64,000 nucleotides of DNA from Nitrospirales bacterium (lineage in GTDB: Bacteria > Nitrospirota > Nitrospiria > Nitrospirales > UBA8639). Position numbers and translations under genes: made by a program. Where the stretch lies: contig JAJDVY010000003.1 of the NCBI GenBank assembly GCA_022825885.1, positions 1 to 64,000 on the forward strand. Reading direction: 5' to 3'. Positions 33,993 through 43,293 of this stretch are shown piece after piece (position 1 is the first letter of the stretch; each line of letters opens with the position of its first letter). The notes under the pieces were generated by a model. The model saw only the letters and a list, made by a program, of their open reading frames with translations. It was not told where the DNA came from and ran no database searches.

Positions 33993-34532
33993 ATGTCTGC
34001 GTATCACGACCCTCACGTGCACGGGCAGTCTCCTTGTGCCGAACACAAGGCTCGCAGCCCCGTGTCCATCGAGTGCGGGATCATTACGTGCAGCGATACG
34101 CGAACCCCGGAAACCGACAAAAGCGGGCAACTCATTCGAGAGTTGCTGACGCAGGCAGGACATCGCATCGGCGCGTACCACGTGGTGAAAGATGAGCCAA
34201 TCGAAGTCCGGGAACTGGTCCGGCAGTTGGGAGCGCAGCCCGGACTCGAGGCCCTGATCATCAATGGCGGCACCGGCATTTCCCGGCGCGACTCCACGTT
34301 CGAAGCCGTGGACGGCCTCTTGGACAAGCGATTGCCGGGCTTCGGTGAACTCTTTCGCTATTTGTCCTACAAGGAAATCGACTCGTCCGCGATGCTCAGC
34401 CGCGCCACCGCCGGCCTGTATCAGGAGATCGTGCTGTTCTCGGTTCCCGGATCGAGCGGTGCGGTGCGTCTGGCTATGGAAGCCCTGATCCTTCCCGAAC
34501 TCGCCCACATCGTCGGAGAAATACGGAAGTAA
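33993..34532 (+). CDS. Second MoaB/Mog-like molybdopterin protein
   Basis: 179 residues. IITCSDTRTPETDKSG, the INGGTGISRRD molybdopterin loop, GFGELFRYLSYKEIDSSAM and VPGSSGAVRLAMEALILPE match the MoaB family. It clearly shares ancestry with the MoaB at 4641-5219 but is not a recent duplicate. The N-terminal 25 residues are histidine- and proline-containing and poorly conserved. It follows the ferredoxin gene in the same direction. Confidence 0.85.
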   Translation: MSAYHDPHVHGQSPCAEHKARSPVSIECGIITCSDTRTPETDKSGQLIRELLTQAGHRIGAYHVVKDEPIEVRELVRQLGAQPGLEALIINGGTGISRRDSTFEAVDGLLDKRLPGFGELFRYLSYKEIDSSAMLSRATAGLYQEIVLFSVPGSSGAVRLAMEALILPELAHIVGEIRK

Positions 34533-34596
34533 CGTCCGCCATTCGTGTCGGATTACGCTTCGCTAATCCGAGTTACGTACTCTGTCTTACCTCTTG

Positions 34597-34725
34597 CTGT
34601 CATCCTCGATCCTCGATTAAAAATGTCAAGGACAGGCTATTTTTAATCGAGGATCCAGTGTCTTTTTCTAGGTCCGTGAAGACAAAAGACTCTGGATTCC
34701 CGCTAACGACATGCGGGAATGACAG
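34597..34725. repeat. Dispersed palindromic repeat (paired arms)
   Basis: Left arm CTGTCATCCTCGA...AATCGAGGATCCAGTGTC, with an internal duplicated piece (CGATTAAAAATGTCAAGGAC), and right arm GACTCTGGATTCCCG...CGGGAATGACAG. It occupies the gap between two convergent genes and could act as a bidirectional terminator. Confidence 0.8.
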
Positions 34726-34746
34726 TAAGTAGGCGGCGTTCTGATC

Positions 34747-35778
34747 TCAAGGCACGAGGATGATTTTTCCGAACATCTTGCGGGCGAGCATGTGCTCCTG
34801 GGCCTGACGGGCTTCGGATAAAGGGAAGACCGAGTCCACAACCGGACGGACGGTTCCGGCCTCGATGAACCGGCTGGCTTCCAGGAGTTCGGCACGGGTC
34901 CCCATATAGGATCCCCTGATCGTCAATTGCCGGGAATAGACGTATCGCATATCCAACGGACTCTCCGGTCCGGACGTGGCCCCGCACGTGATCAGCCGTC
35001 CTCCGCGCGCCAACGATCGCAAACACTGGTCCCATACCGCTTGGCCAATGTGCTCGATAACCACGTCCACCCCGCGGCCGTCAGTGAACGTGTGGACTCG
35101 TTGGATGACGTCCTCCTTGGCATGATTGATCACCAGGGCCGCCCCGATCGCTCGGGCTTTTTCGATTTTGTCGTCCGTGCCGACCGTGGTGATGACCCGC
35201 GCTTCAAGCTGGCGGGCAAGTTGGATCGCCATACTGCCGACGCCGCTCCCGGCTCCCATCACCAGCACGGTTTCCCCGGACCGAACGTCCGCCAGGGTTT
35301 TCACCATGTGCCAGGCCGTCACCGACACCAAGGGGTAGGCCGCGGCTTGTTCAAAGGTCAACCCGGGCGGCATGGCCAGAAGATTTCTCGCCGGGATCTT
35401 GACATATTCCGCATAGCCCCCGTGAACCCCGGCACCCATGAGATGGTACGTCGGGCAGAAATTATCCTTCCCGGCCAGGCATGCCTCGCACTGCCAACAA
35501 CTGATGCCCGGAGAAATGACCACGTGCTGTCCGACGGGATAGGCCGCGTCCGCGCCTTCCCCGGTCCGTTCGACCACGCCGCTTACGTCGCACCCTGAAA
35601 TATGCGGAAGCGGGATCGGGTAATTGGGTATGCCCTGGCGGACCCAAATGTCCAAGTGATTCAGCGCACAGGCTTTGACCCGGACCAGGGCTTCCCCGGC
35701 CTGGAGAACGGGGACCGGGACGTCTTCACACGTGAGACGTTCCGGACCGCCGTGTTGATGGAAAGTGACGGCTTTCAT
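34747..35778 (-). CDS. Zinc-containing MDR-family alcohol dehydrogenase / quinone oxidoreductase
   Basis: 343 residues. An N-terminal GroES-like fold has ALNHLDIWVRQG and GCDVSG. The structural zinc cysteines lie in CWQCEACLAGKDNFC, and the Rossmann NAD(P) loop is GAGSGVGSMAIQLAR. TTVGTDDK at the end of the second strand is ambiguous for NAD versus NADP. The substrate is unknown. PhzF lies 15 bases upstream on the same strand, so the two are probably co-transcribed. Confidence 0.88.
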   Translation of the reverse strand: MKAVTFHQHGGPERLTCEDVPVPVLQAGEALVRVKACALNHLDIWVRQGIPNYPIPLPHISGCDVSGVVERTGEGADAAYPVGQHVVISPGISCWQCEACLAGKDNFCPTYHLMGAGVHGGYAEYVKIPARNLLAMPPGLTFEQAAAYPLVSVTAWHMVKTLADVRSGETVLVMGAGSGVGSMAIQLARQLEARVITTVGTDDKIEKARAIGAALVINHAKEDVIQRVHTFTDGRGVDVVIEHIGQAVWDQCLRSLARGGRLITCGATSGPESPLDMRYVYSRQLTIRGSYMGTRAELLEASRFIEAGTVRPVVDSVFPLSEARQAQEHMLARKMFGKIILVP

Positions 35779-35793
35779 CGATAGAGTATCCGC

Positions 35794-36726
35794 TTAGAAC
35801 AGGAGTTTGCCTTCGGCCACCATCACGGCTTGTCCGCCCACCTTGATCTCCTGGATGGCATCGTCATCGGAGAACACCTGGACAGTAATCCGCGAGGGCC
35901 GGTCGATTTCATAGCCCTGTTCCATAAAGACTTCGGTGGTCGGGCCGACGTCCACGACTCCGTTTTTGACAAGATACGCACCGAGAGCACCGCTGGCGCT
36001 ACCCGTGGCCGGATCCTCCCAGATCCCGATGGGCGCCGCGAACATGCGCGTATGTGCGTCCGCCCATTCTTCCACGGTCACCGGCGTAAAGACCATGATG
36101 CCGTTGGCGCCGAGTTTATCGCACACTTCTTTTATGCCCGCAGGGTCGGCTTGAATCGATTTCACCGCGGTCAGGGTCCGGATGGGGACGATGGCGACCG
36201 GCAAGCCGGTCGAGACCACTTCGATGGGCAGGCGGGTTTCCGCAATCGCGGTCTTATTCACTCCCAAGGCCAGGCTGACCTCGTAGAGGTCCTGGATGCT
36301 TTCGGCCGTTCCCAAAAATTGCGGCTTCGGTTGGGTCATCATGACGCCGTCCACCCGTCCGTCCACCACGTGCAATTCCACGGGAAAGAGGCCGATATTG
36401 CATTCGAAGACGTACCGCGTTACGGGTTGCGTCAAGGGAAATTTCTGTAGGGAGCCGAGCACGAAAAAGGTGCCGATCACCGGATGACCGGCAAACGGAA
36501 TTTCCTGGGTGGGAGTAAAGATGCGGAGTTTGACGACCGCCGCCGGGTCCGTCGGCGGCACCACGAACACGGTTTCCGAGAGATTCATCTCACGAGCGAT
36601 CTGCTGAAATTCCCGCTCGGTCAAATCCGTGGCGTCGGGAATCACGGCCACGGGATTCCCGCCGAACGGCTCTTCCGCAAACACGTCCGCTTTGTAAAAT
36701 GAAAGCGACCGGGTGGGAGTCGTCAT
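35794..36726 (-). CDS. PhzF-family isomerase/epimerase-like protein
   Basis: 310 residues. The start [17 protein letters not shown], the catalytic glutamate in [16 protein letters not shown] and [16 protein letters not shown] are the PhzF hallmarks. PhzF itself isomerises dihydrohydroxyanthranilate; most relatives have unknown substrates. ATG 36726 is chosen because homology begins right there; an 11-residue longer start exists at 36759. The radical SAM gene ends 60 bases upstream, and the downstream MDR gene may form an operon with it. Confidence 0.88.
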   Translation of the reverse strand: MTTPTRSLSFYKADVFAEEPFGGNPVAVIPDATDLTEREFQQIAREMNLSETVFVVPPTDPAAVVKLRIFTPTQEIPFAGHPVIGTFFVLGSLQKFPLTQPVTRYVFECNIGLFPVELHVVDGRVDGVMMTQPKPQFLGTAESIQDLYEVSLALGVNKTAIAETRLPIEVVSTGLPVAIVPIRTLTAVKSIQADPAGIKEVCDKLGANGIMVFTPVTVEEWADAHTRMFAAPIGIWEDPATGSASGALGAYLVKNGVVDVGPTTEVFMEQGYEIDRPSRITVQVFSDDDAIQEIKVGGQAVMVAEGKLLF

Positions 36727-36786
36727 ACGCAGGGAACCCCAAGCCATGTCCCCGCCCACACGATGGAGGCGAAGGGCGTCACCATG

Positions 36787-38025
36787 TTACGCACTGAACG
36801 GCAGGGCCTCATACTCCGCAGCCCAGGGATTCCGAACGTAGTCTTCCACGAAATTTTGCAGGGTCCCGTTCCGGTAGAGTCGTGAATTGGCGAATTTGGT
36901 ATCGATTTTATGGAGGATTTTGACCTTGACCCCGGTCTTCTTCGTGAATTCATCCAAGGTGACTCCCTTGATATCCATGTTCGCCCCCCGCCCTGATTCC
37001 ATCACGCATTTGGGGACATGCAGCCGTTTCTGACCATTCAACCGTTCGCGGATGTCCTCGAACGTGAGCAGCACGGTGCAATCGGAATCACCGCCCAGCG
37101 TCGTATTCGGCACAAACAGGAATCGCACCCGGTTCTTGCGATACATGTTCAGGATCTTGTGGACGCTCTTCGCCATCACAACCGTATCTTTTTTCTCCAG
37201 TTCCAGGGAATCGAACGCGCTCACAATACGCTTTCGATTGAGAAACGCGGTCACGTAGGCTTCGGTATGGATCGTGGTCAGATTCGGCAACCCGGCGTCA
37301 TATATCCGTTCGGCTTCCACGCCCAGCGCCTTCCGTCCTTGGCGCATGAGACCGGCCGTCTCATCCTTGATGCCCTTCACGGGCGTGAGACAGCCCATCC
37401 ACAAGACGCATTTCTGGTTGACTTTCGAGATCTCCTTCGCGTCCTTGGACATAGTGTGCTCGTCGAACGCGTAAAAATTGGCTGACGACACCGCGGGGCC
37501 GTCCAGCACTTTCATCAGGTGCCGCACGGAGGGAGCATGCGGCATCATCTGTTGCCGGTATTGGCTGAGGGTAATGACCGACAATTCAAAATTGATCCGT
37601 CCGGGATATTGTTCCGCCAGCTTATGAATCTTGGGTACGTGAACGAAGCCGACCGTGAAGAATTGGATATTTTTGTCGGTGTGTTTCAGGAAATCTTCGA
37701 CCCATTCCATGGCCTTGGGGTGGAGGAACAGGTCGGTCCATTCCATGTATTCATTGCCGCCCAAACACCAGAACTGCATGGGGTCCGTGGGCTTGGCATT
37801 GATGTAATTCAGGATGAATTCCCAATCGTCCTGCGTGGTTTTCGGCGGGTCCTGGGTCTCGCGGTAGGAATGGTCGAGTTCGTAGCAGAAGGTACATTCG
37901 ACCGGACACTGCTTCCCCAGGCTCAAAGGGATTTTGCCCGCGTCCATTTCGCGGATCAACACTTCCCGGTACCCTTTGTCCTGAAGCACCAGCGTCGGTT
38001 CCAGGACCGGCAGATCACTTCCCAT
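36787..38025 (-). CDS. Radical SAM protein of unknown function
   Basis: 412 residues. The canonical cluster motif is CPVECTFC (Cys40, Cys44, Cys47). CLGGNEYMEW follows as the GGE-like SAM motif. A DUF512-type end is suggested by CVMESGRGANMDIKGVTLDEF, which carries a further cysteine. It has no B12 domain, unlike the two radical SAM genes upstream on the same strand. The chemistry cannot be predicted. About 690 bases and the oppositely directed J-domain gene separate it from those two. Confidence 0.8.
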   Translation of the reverse strand: MGSDLPVLEPTLVLQDKGYREVLIREMDAGKIPLSLGKQCPVECTFCYELDHSYRETQDPPKTTQDDWEFILNYINAKPTDPMQFWCLGGNEYMEWTDLFLHPKAMEWVEDFLKHTDKNIQFFTVGFVHVPKIHKLAEQYPGRINFELSVITLSQYRQQMMPHAPSVRHLMKVLDGPAVSSANFYAFDEHTMSKDAKEISKVNQKCVLWMGCLTPVKGIKDETAGLMRQGRKALGVEAERIYDAGLPNLTTIHTEAYVTAFLNRKRIVSAFDSLELEKKDTVVMAKSVHKILNMYRKNRVRFLFVPNTTLGGDSDCTVLLTFEDIRERLNGQKRLHVPKCVMESGRGANMDIKGVTLDEFTKKTGVKVKILHKIDTKFANSRLYRNGTLQNFVEDYVRNPWAAEYEALPFSA

Positions 38026-38382
38026 TGCTAGAACCAGTCTCTTTTCTTGTGTTCAGACATTCGTTGACAATTCCTGTTTGATAACCCCCTCACCCCAGCC
38101 TTCTCCCGCGTGGGGAGAGGGAGAATGCAACTAGCTCGACTGACGAGTTCTTCTCCTTCTGTCATCCTCGACATCTTTAATCGAGGATCCAGCGTCTTTG
38201 CTGTTTTCTTCGTGAAGACAAACGACACTGGATTCAACTATGCACTGGATCCCCGATCAAGCCGGGGACAAGCGTCGGGAATGACAAAAGTGGCTATTTT
38301 CATACCAATGACATTGTGAGCTTATTGACACCATGACAACGCGTTTGCCACACTTCGATGCACGAGAGCCCTGTTTACCTTT
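38026..38382. repeat. Intergenic region with a dispersed palindromic repeat
   Basis: The repeat proper spans 38159-38286 (CTGTCATCCTCGAC...AATCGAGGATCCAGCGTC, then GACACTGGATT... and CCCCGATCAAGCCGGGGACA ... GGGAATGACA). The motif TGTTCAGACATTCGTTGACAA at 38050-38070 recurs at 42719-42739. No coding region is supported here. Confidence 0.7.
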
Positions 38383-38652
38383 ATGTCTTCACCGCCTGCA
38401 AACACGGAAGAGCCGGTGGCTCAAGCCCTCGAACTCTTCAATCTCACCCTGCCGTTGAACGCCACGACGCTGCATCAACGGTATCAGGAACTGTTGGTCA
38501 CCTGGCATCCGCACCGGTACGCCAACCTGACCAACAATCCCACCAAGTACATGCAGATGTACAAAAAGGCGGAGGCGATGACCAAGGACGTACAGACCGC
38601 GTACACGTTGCTGAAGGACTATCTGGAACACCACGGTCACGCGCCTTCCTGA
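38383..38652 (+). CDS. Small J-domain-like protein with altered HPD motif
   Basis: 89 residues. Helix 2 (ATTLHQRYQELLVTWHPHRY), the loop and helix 3 (YKKAEAMTKDVQTAYTLLKDYL) match a J domain. The usual HPD tripeptide, needed to stimulate DnaK ATPase, reads HPH. It may therefore not activate Hsp70 or may serve another docking role. It lies between, and opposite to, the radical SAM genes. The end of the gene abuts a CGGCTCCGCTCAGGGCAGG repeat-like stretch. Confidence 0.65.
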   Translation: MSSPPANTEEPVAQALELFNLTLPLNATTLHQRYQELLVTWHPHRYANLTNNPTKYMQMYKKAEAMTKDVQTAYTLLKDYLEHHGHAPS

Positions 38653-38709
38653 CCCTTCGGCTCCGCTCAGGGCAGGCAGGGCAGGCGGCGGGTTGAGCCG
38701 GCCACGACC

Positions 38710-40674
38710 CTACGTGGTCGAATGGCTGACCACCCGCGTCATTCCCGGTTCCCCCTCTTTGCCGCCTTCCGGGTCCACCTTGGCCACCGGCCACGTGATC
38801 AACCCCGCCACGGTATCGGGCGCGGCATCGGCAGGACTATGCCGGGTGGCATAAATTTGCGGTAACCGGTTCGTGCCGAACCGTGAAATGTAGAGGAAGA
38901 TCTGCTCGCGGGCGTTGATCCGCACGGCCCAGGGTTCGAAATCGTTCTGATAAAACTCCTCGCACAACTGCATGGCATCCAGGCAACTCAGGCTCCCCGG
39001 TTCATTCAGCGTGTAATAGTAATCCAGGGGCATATCGTATTCATCCTGCTTCTGAATCGTCATGCCGAATTTGTCGGGATTTCTGACCATGGGCGTATGC
39101 CGGTAGGCGACGAAGTAAAACAATTCGACCGAATGGATGTCGGTTTTATTCTCGATCAGGAACCGGCGCGTGTCCTCGGCTTCTTCCCTGGTCTCGCCCG
39201 GGAATCCGTAAAACGCCATGACGTGATTCCAGATCCCCGCCTTTGCGGCTTCCCGCAGATTGTTTTCGATCACGCTCTTCCGCGCGTGCTTATCCATGAG
39301 TTCCAGGACGCGCTCATTGGCCGACTCCATTCCGTAGTACAGGGTCTTGCAGCCGGACTCCGCGGCCAGTCGCCAGGTTTCAGGATCCTGAAGCGTCTCC
39401 TCAAAGCGGATCAACGTGGTCCACTTGATGTCCACCTGCTCGTCTACCAGGAGTTGAGACACCTTTTTAAAGAGCGCGGGCGGATAGGATTCGTCGGCAA
39501 AGAGGAAGTGATCGGCCTGATACGTCTCCTTGAGAGCTTTGACTTCCCGGACCACGTCCTGGGCCGGCTTGCCGCGATACTGGTCGAAGTAGCCTTGCCC
39601 GTGATCGCAAAACGTGCACCGCCCCCAGTAACAGCCCCGGGTCGCCAGGTACGGCAGGATACGCGTGGGGACGAAATAAGAATCCAGGGGAAACCCTTGA
39701 AAATCAGGCAAGGGGAGCGCCGTGGTCTTTTCCGTATATATCTCCGTGTTGATCCGCACGTGCCCGTCTTCCCGGTACATCAGGTTCGGGACCGACTGCC
39801 ACGCTCGGTCCCCCACCAGGGCCTCCAACAACCACACCAGGGCATGCTCGCCTTCATACATGACGGCCGAATCGAACACGGAGGAGAAAAACGGCTCCTG
39901 TTTCGCCAAATCTTCCTGAAGCCGCGTGATCACGTTTCCCCCGACCGTGACGTGGATATCCGGGAACGCCTCCTTGATCATTTTGCAGAAGGTGAAGCCC
40001 GCAATCATTTGCATCTTGGTGCCAATGGAGACGCCGACCACGTCCGGCCGCTCTTTGGCGACCGCGGACAGCACCAATTGCCGGCACACGTCCCGGTACA
40101 CGTTGACCTGCTCGTCGTCCAGACACGTGAGGACTTCCTTCGAGACGCCGGGCCGGTAGCCCAGATTGCTCTCCATGGGGTAATACACCAGCGAGGCGGG
40201 GAAATACGCCGCGGAGATGTACCGCATGACGTCGCGAAACACGTTCAACGCCCATTCGAGTTTATCGGCCTCGTAGAAATCATCGCTCCGGTTGATGCGT
40301 TTCGCTTCCTCGGCATTTGCGGCCAGGTCCATCACGTCGAAGGCCAAGGCTTCCTCCAAACAGGCCTTCTGGTCGATCTCCTTGTCACTCAACCCTTCAC
40401 GCGGTTCCTTCGCTTCAAGCGCCTTGAATTGTTGGACCATGCGCGCGTTGACCCAAATCAGGAACATGTCGCTGAAGAACAACTCGTACATTTCGATGTT
40501 GATGTCCCGCTGCACGACCTCATGCCCGTTTTCCCGGAGCACGGCCGTGAGACTCGGCAACGCCAGGTACGGAGCCGTGGGCACCCACTCCGGCGGGAAG
40601 AGCAGCATGGTCTTCAACTTCCGGCCGCTCTTGGTTTTCGACGCCGCGTTATCGATGTGGATGAGGGAAGACAT
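38710..40674 (-). CDS. B12-binding-domain radical SAM protein, copy 2
   Basis: 654 residues. An N-terminal cobalamin-binding-like Rossmann domain (MLLFPPEWVPTAPYLALPSL, GHEVVQRDIN; no DXHXXG motif) precedes a radical SAM domain with GCYWGRCTFCDHG. The cluster cysteines are spaced CX4CX2C rather than the usual CX3CX2C. FYGFPGETREEAEDTRRFL is typical of the family. It is about half identical by eye to the gene at 40674-42569 and starts exactly at that gene's stop codon. Such enzymes catalyse methylations, ring rearrangements or cyclisations. The substrate is unknown. Confidence 0.85.
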   Translation of the reverse strand: MSSLIHIDNAASKTKSGRKLKTMLLFPPEWVPTAPYLALPSLTAVLRENGHEVVQRDINIEMYELFFSDMFLIWVNARMVQQFKALEAKEPREGLSDKEIDQKACLEEALAFDVMDLAANAEEAKRINRSDDFYEADKLEWALNVFRDVMRYISAAYFPASLVYYPMESNLGYRPGVSKEVLTCLDDEQVNVYRDVCRQLVLSAVAKERPDVVGVSIGTKMQMIAGFTFCKMIKEAFPDIHVTVGGNVITRLQEDLAKQEPFFSSVFDSAVMYEGEHALVWLLEALVGDRAWQSVPNLMYREDGHVRINTEIYTEKTTALPLPDFQGFPLDSYFVPTRILPYLATRGCYWGRCTFCDHGQGYFDQYRGKPAQDVVREVKALKETYQADHFLFADESYPPALFKKVSQLLVDEQVDIKWTTLIRFEETLQDPETWRLAAESGCKTLYYGMESANERVLELMDKHARKSVIENNLREAAKAGIWNHVMAFYGFPGETREEAEDTRRFLIENKTDIHSVELFYFVAYRHTPMVRNPDKFGMTIQKQDEYDMPLDYYYTLNEPGSLSCLDAMQLCEEFYQNDFEPWAVRINAREQIFLYISRFGTNRLPQIYATRHSPADAAPDTVAGLITWPVAKVDPEGGKEGEPGMTRVVSHSTT

Positions 40675-42569
40675 CAGACGTTCGCCAATTCTTCGGAACT
40701 CTGTTCCGGCGCGATGCGGAATTGGAGGGCCGGCAGCTTGTTGGTGCCGAAATGCGCCACGTAGAGAAAAACGTATTCGCGGATGTAGATCTTCAAATCC
40801 CAGCCGGCGTAATGATTCTGCTCGAACTCTTCAAACACCCGTTCGGCGTCCTCGACGCCCAGCCCCTCCTTCACGGTGAAGTAATAATCCAGGGCCAGGT
40901 CCCATTCGGGATTTTTGTAGAACGTAATGCCCCACCGCTCCGGGTCCTTGGCCACCGGGGTATGCTTGCTGAGATCGAACGTGCCGAAGCCGATGGAATG
41001 CACGTGCTCCCTGTTGTCTTCCAGGAACTGCATGGAAAACTTGGCGTCTTCGTACCGCTCGCCCGGGAACCCGAAAAATCCCATGATGTGGTTCCACACC
41101 CCGTGTTTCGAGGACAGTTCCAGGCTCCGTTGGATGACGTCGGTGGTCGTCGCCTTATCCATAAGTTTCAGGACCCGCTCGCTCCCGGATTCGTAGCCCA
41201 TGTGGAGGAACTTGCATCCTGAATCCTCGGCATCCTGCCACACCTCGTCGTCCAACAGGCTCTTCTCGAAGCGGATGTGCGTGGTCCACGCAATGCCCAA
41301 TTGGTGTTCCTTGAGTTGACGGGTCAGTTTGCGGAAGAGTGCCGGGGGGTAGGATTCATCGGTAAAGTGAAAATGCCGCGTGTGATACTTGTCGCGGAGG
41401 AACCGGACTTCCTCGATGATTTCCTGAATTTTCTTGGTCCGGTAGCCGGCCGTATACCCTTCGCCGTGATCGCAAAACTCGCACCGGCCCCAGTAGCACC
41501 CGCGGGTCGCCAGATACGGCAGCACGGGTTCCGGCACAAAGTAGCGGTCCATCGGGAGCCCGTCGAAATCCGGCGGCGGCAGGTCCGCCATGTTCTCGGA
41601 GGACGTGACCGGCGAGGTATGAATGCCCGCATCGTCCCGCCACAGGAGATTCGGAATCTCGTTGAAGTCGCGGTCCGTCCCGACCGCTTCCACCAATTGA
41701 AGGAACGCCGTTTCGCCCTCGTACACCACCGCGGTGTCAAACAGCGCAAACAGCTTGGGCGTCGTGGGCAGCACGTCGCGCAAGCGGGTCACGGTATTGC
41801 CGCCGATGGTCACGTGGATCCCGGGGAATTGCTCCTTGATCATGGCGCAGAAGGTCATGGTGGAAAAGAGCTGCTGCCGCAACACGATGGAGATACCGAT
41901 GATCTCCGGCTTTTCTTCGAGAATAGCCGGTTTGACGACGTGCTCGAACACGTCGCGATAGACGTTGACTTGCGTATCCTCGACCGCGGCCAGGACCTCC
42001 GACGACATGAACAGTTTGTACGACAGGTCCGTTTCCATCGGCGGCATACAAATGCGGGCGGGCGCGTAGACCAGTGAAATGGTCGCCGTCACCTCCCGAA
42101 ACACGTTCATGGCCCATTCGAGTTTCGCCGCGTCGTAGAACTCCGGGGAACGGATGATCGCCTTGGCGCGCTCTGCCTGCTCGATCAGGTCAGCCATGCG
42201 AGACCGGGTGCATTCGCACAAGGCCATCTGTAACCCGGTTTCTTCCTCCGAGAGGCCCCGGTCACGGGCCAGACGTTTCAAGCGATCCAGTTGCTGGGGC
42301 ACGCGCTTCAATACGCGCTTGAGGAAGTCCGCGCTGAAATACCAATCGTACATCTCGAGGTTGACGTCTTTCTGCACCACGTCATGCCCGGCACGGCGCA
42401 AGAACGCGGTCAACGTCGGAAGACTCAGGTAGGGCTCGGAGGGATACCAGTCCGGCGGGAAGAGCAGCATGACCTTTTTCTTGGGCCCGCCGTTACCCTG
42501 GGATTCCGTGCGACGCTGCTTCAAAAGCTGCGGGCTGATCAGCCCGCCTTTATTGTAGTCGACCCGCAT
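40674..42569 (-). CDS. B12-binding-domain radical SAM protein, copy 1
   Basis: 631 residues. Same architecture as the following gene: MLLFPPDWYPSEPYLSLPTL, then GHDVVQKDVN, VTIGGNTVTRL, and the radical SAM block GCYWGRCEFCDHGEGY with CX4CX2C spacing. The ATG at 42569 has AAGGAT ahead, whereas the 24-residue longer start has none. The stop overlaps the start of copy 2 by one base, so both proteins are made together and may form a heterodimer or do sequential steps. No precursor peptide gene was recognised nearby. Confidence 0.85.
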   Translation of the reverse strand: MRVDYNKGGLISPQLLKQRRTESQGNGGPKKKVMLLFPPDWYPSEPYLSLPTLTAFLRRAGHDVVQKDVNLEMYDWYFSADFLKRVLKRVPQQLDRLKRLARDRGLSEEETGLQMALCECTRSRMADLIEQAERAKAIIRSPEFYDAAKLEWAMNVFREVTATISLVYAPARICMPPMETDLSYKLFMSSEVLAAVEDTQVNVYRDVFEHVVKPAILEEKPEIIGISIVLRQQLFSTMTFCAMIKEQFPGIHVTIGGNTVTRLRDVLPTTPKLFALFDTAVVYEGETAFLQLVEAVGTDRDFNEIPNLLWRDDAGIHTSPVTSSENMADLPPPDFDGLPMDRYFVPEPVLPYLATRGCYWGRCEFCDHGEGYTAGYRTKKIQEIIEEVRFLRDKYHTRHFHFTDESYPPALFRKLTRQLKEHQLGIAWTTHIRFEKSLLDDEVWQDAEDSGCKFLHMGYESGSERVLKLMDKATTTDVIQRSLELSSKHGVWNHIMGFFGFPGERYEDAKFSMQFLEDNREHVHSIGFGTFDLSKHTPVAKDPERWGITFYKNPEWDLALDYYFTVKEGLGVEDAERVFEEFEQNHYAGWDLKIYIREYVFLYVAHFGTNKLPALQFRIAPEQSSEELANV

Positions 42570-42755
42570 GATCCTTACTCCCCACAGTCGAATCCGGACA
42601 GAAGAAAAGCCGGTCCTCGACAAAGGCCTCCTTGATGCCATTCATTCTATGCCTCAGGAAAATAGCGGTCAAGGAAAACAACGACAGGGTCGTTCGGCCC
42701 GATCGTCATTCCTGTATGTGTTCAGTCATTCGTTGACAAGATTCGTTGTCTCTTT

Positions 42756-43003
42756 CTGTCATCCCCGACCCCGATCGGGGATCCAGGGTCGTTGCTTCAC
42801 GGACGAAGAAAAACCAAAGACACTGGATCCTCGATTAAAAATGTCGAGGATGACAGACAAAGGCAAAAAGCCAAGCCGTGGCTTCGTTTCAGATCAAGCC
42901 TGGGATTATGTCAACGAATTAGTGAATATTTACAATCCCCGATCCTCGATTAAGAATGTCAAGGACAGGCTCTGATCGGGGATCCAGTGCCTTTGTAACC
43001 GTG
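42756..43003. repeat. Dispersed palindromic repeats, one full and one partial copy
   Basis: The full copy lies at 42756-42856 (CTGTCATCCCCGA...TCGGGGATCCAGGGTC; GACACTGGATCCTCGATTAA ... GAGGATGACAG). A partial, rearranged copy at about 42938-43000 contains CGATTAAGAATGTCAAGGAC and CGGGGATCCAGTGCC. They mark the left border of the accessory island. Confidence 0.75.
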
Positions 43004-43052
43004 CGATCTATCGGGAATGGGCCAAATCTACAATGAAATGACAGCGTTGCAA

Positions 43053-43119
43053 AATGTACAAAATTCACGATTTTGTACATTTGTTACAAAATGTAACATT
43101 CGTAATATTTTGTACAAAA
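43053..43119. promoter_or_regulatory. Cluster of three TGTACA-type palindromes
   Basis: AATGTACAAAAT/ATTTTGTACATT (43053-43081, perfect 12-base arms, 5-base gap), TGTTACA-AAA-TGTAACA (43082-43098) and TTTTGTACAAAA (43108-43119, perfect). The AT-rich cluster lies at the left edge of the accessory island. It could be operator sites for a repressor or a recombination site. No gene for a matching regulator is evident. Confidence 0.6.
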
Positions 43120-43293
43120 CGTACAAATTGCACACAGATCGACAACGCGCCACGCAAAACACACCAAAAATCCGGGAACATGAAATGATTGACTATGATT
43201 TTGACAGGTGAAACGGTAAGATAGGCAAGCCCGCTTGACGCTGGTAACGGTCCGCGTCCATTCAGCGGTTTGACCTGAATTTGCAGCATCCCC

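Noticed and set aside
39097-40764. Plus-strand frame of 555 codons
   Set aside because: Antisense to the B12-radical SAM gene; no start signal or family.
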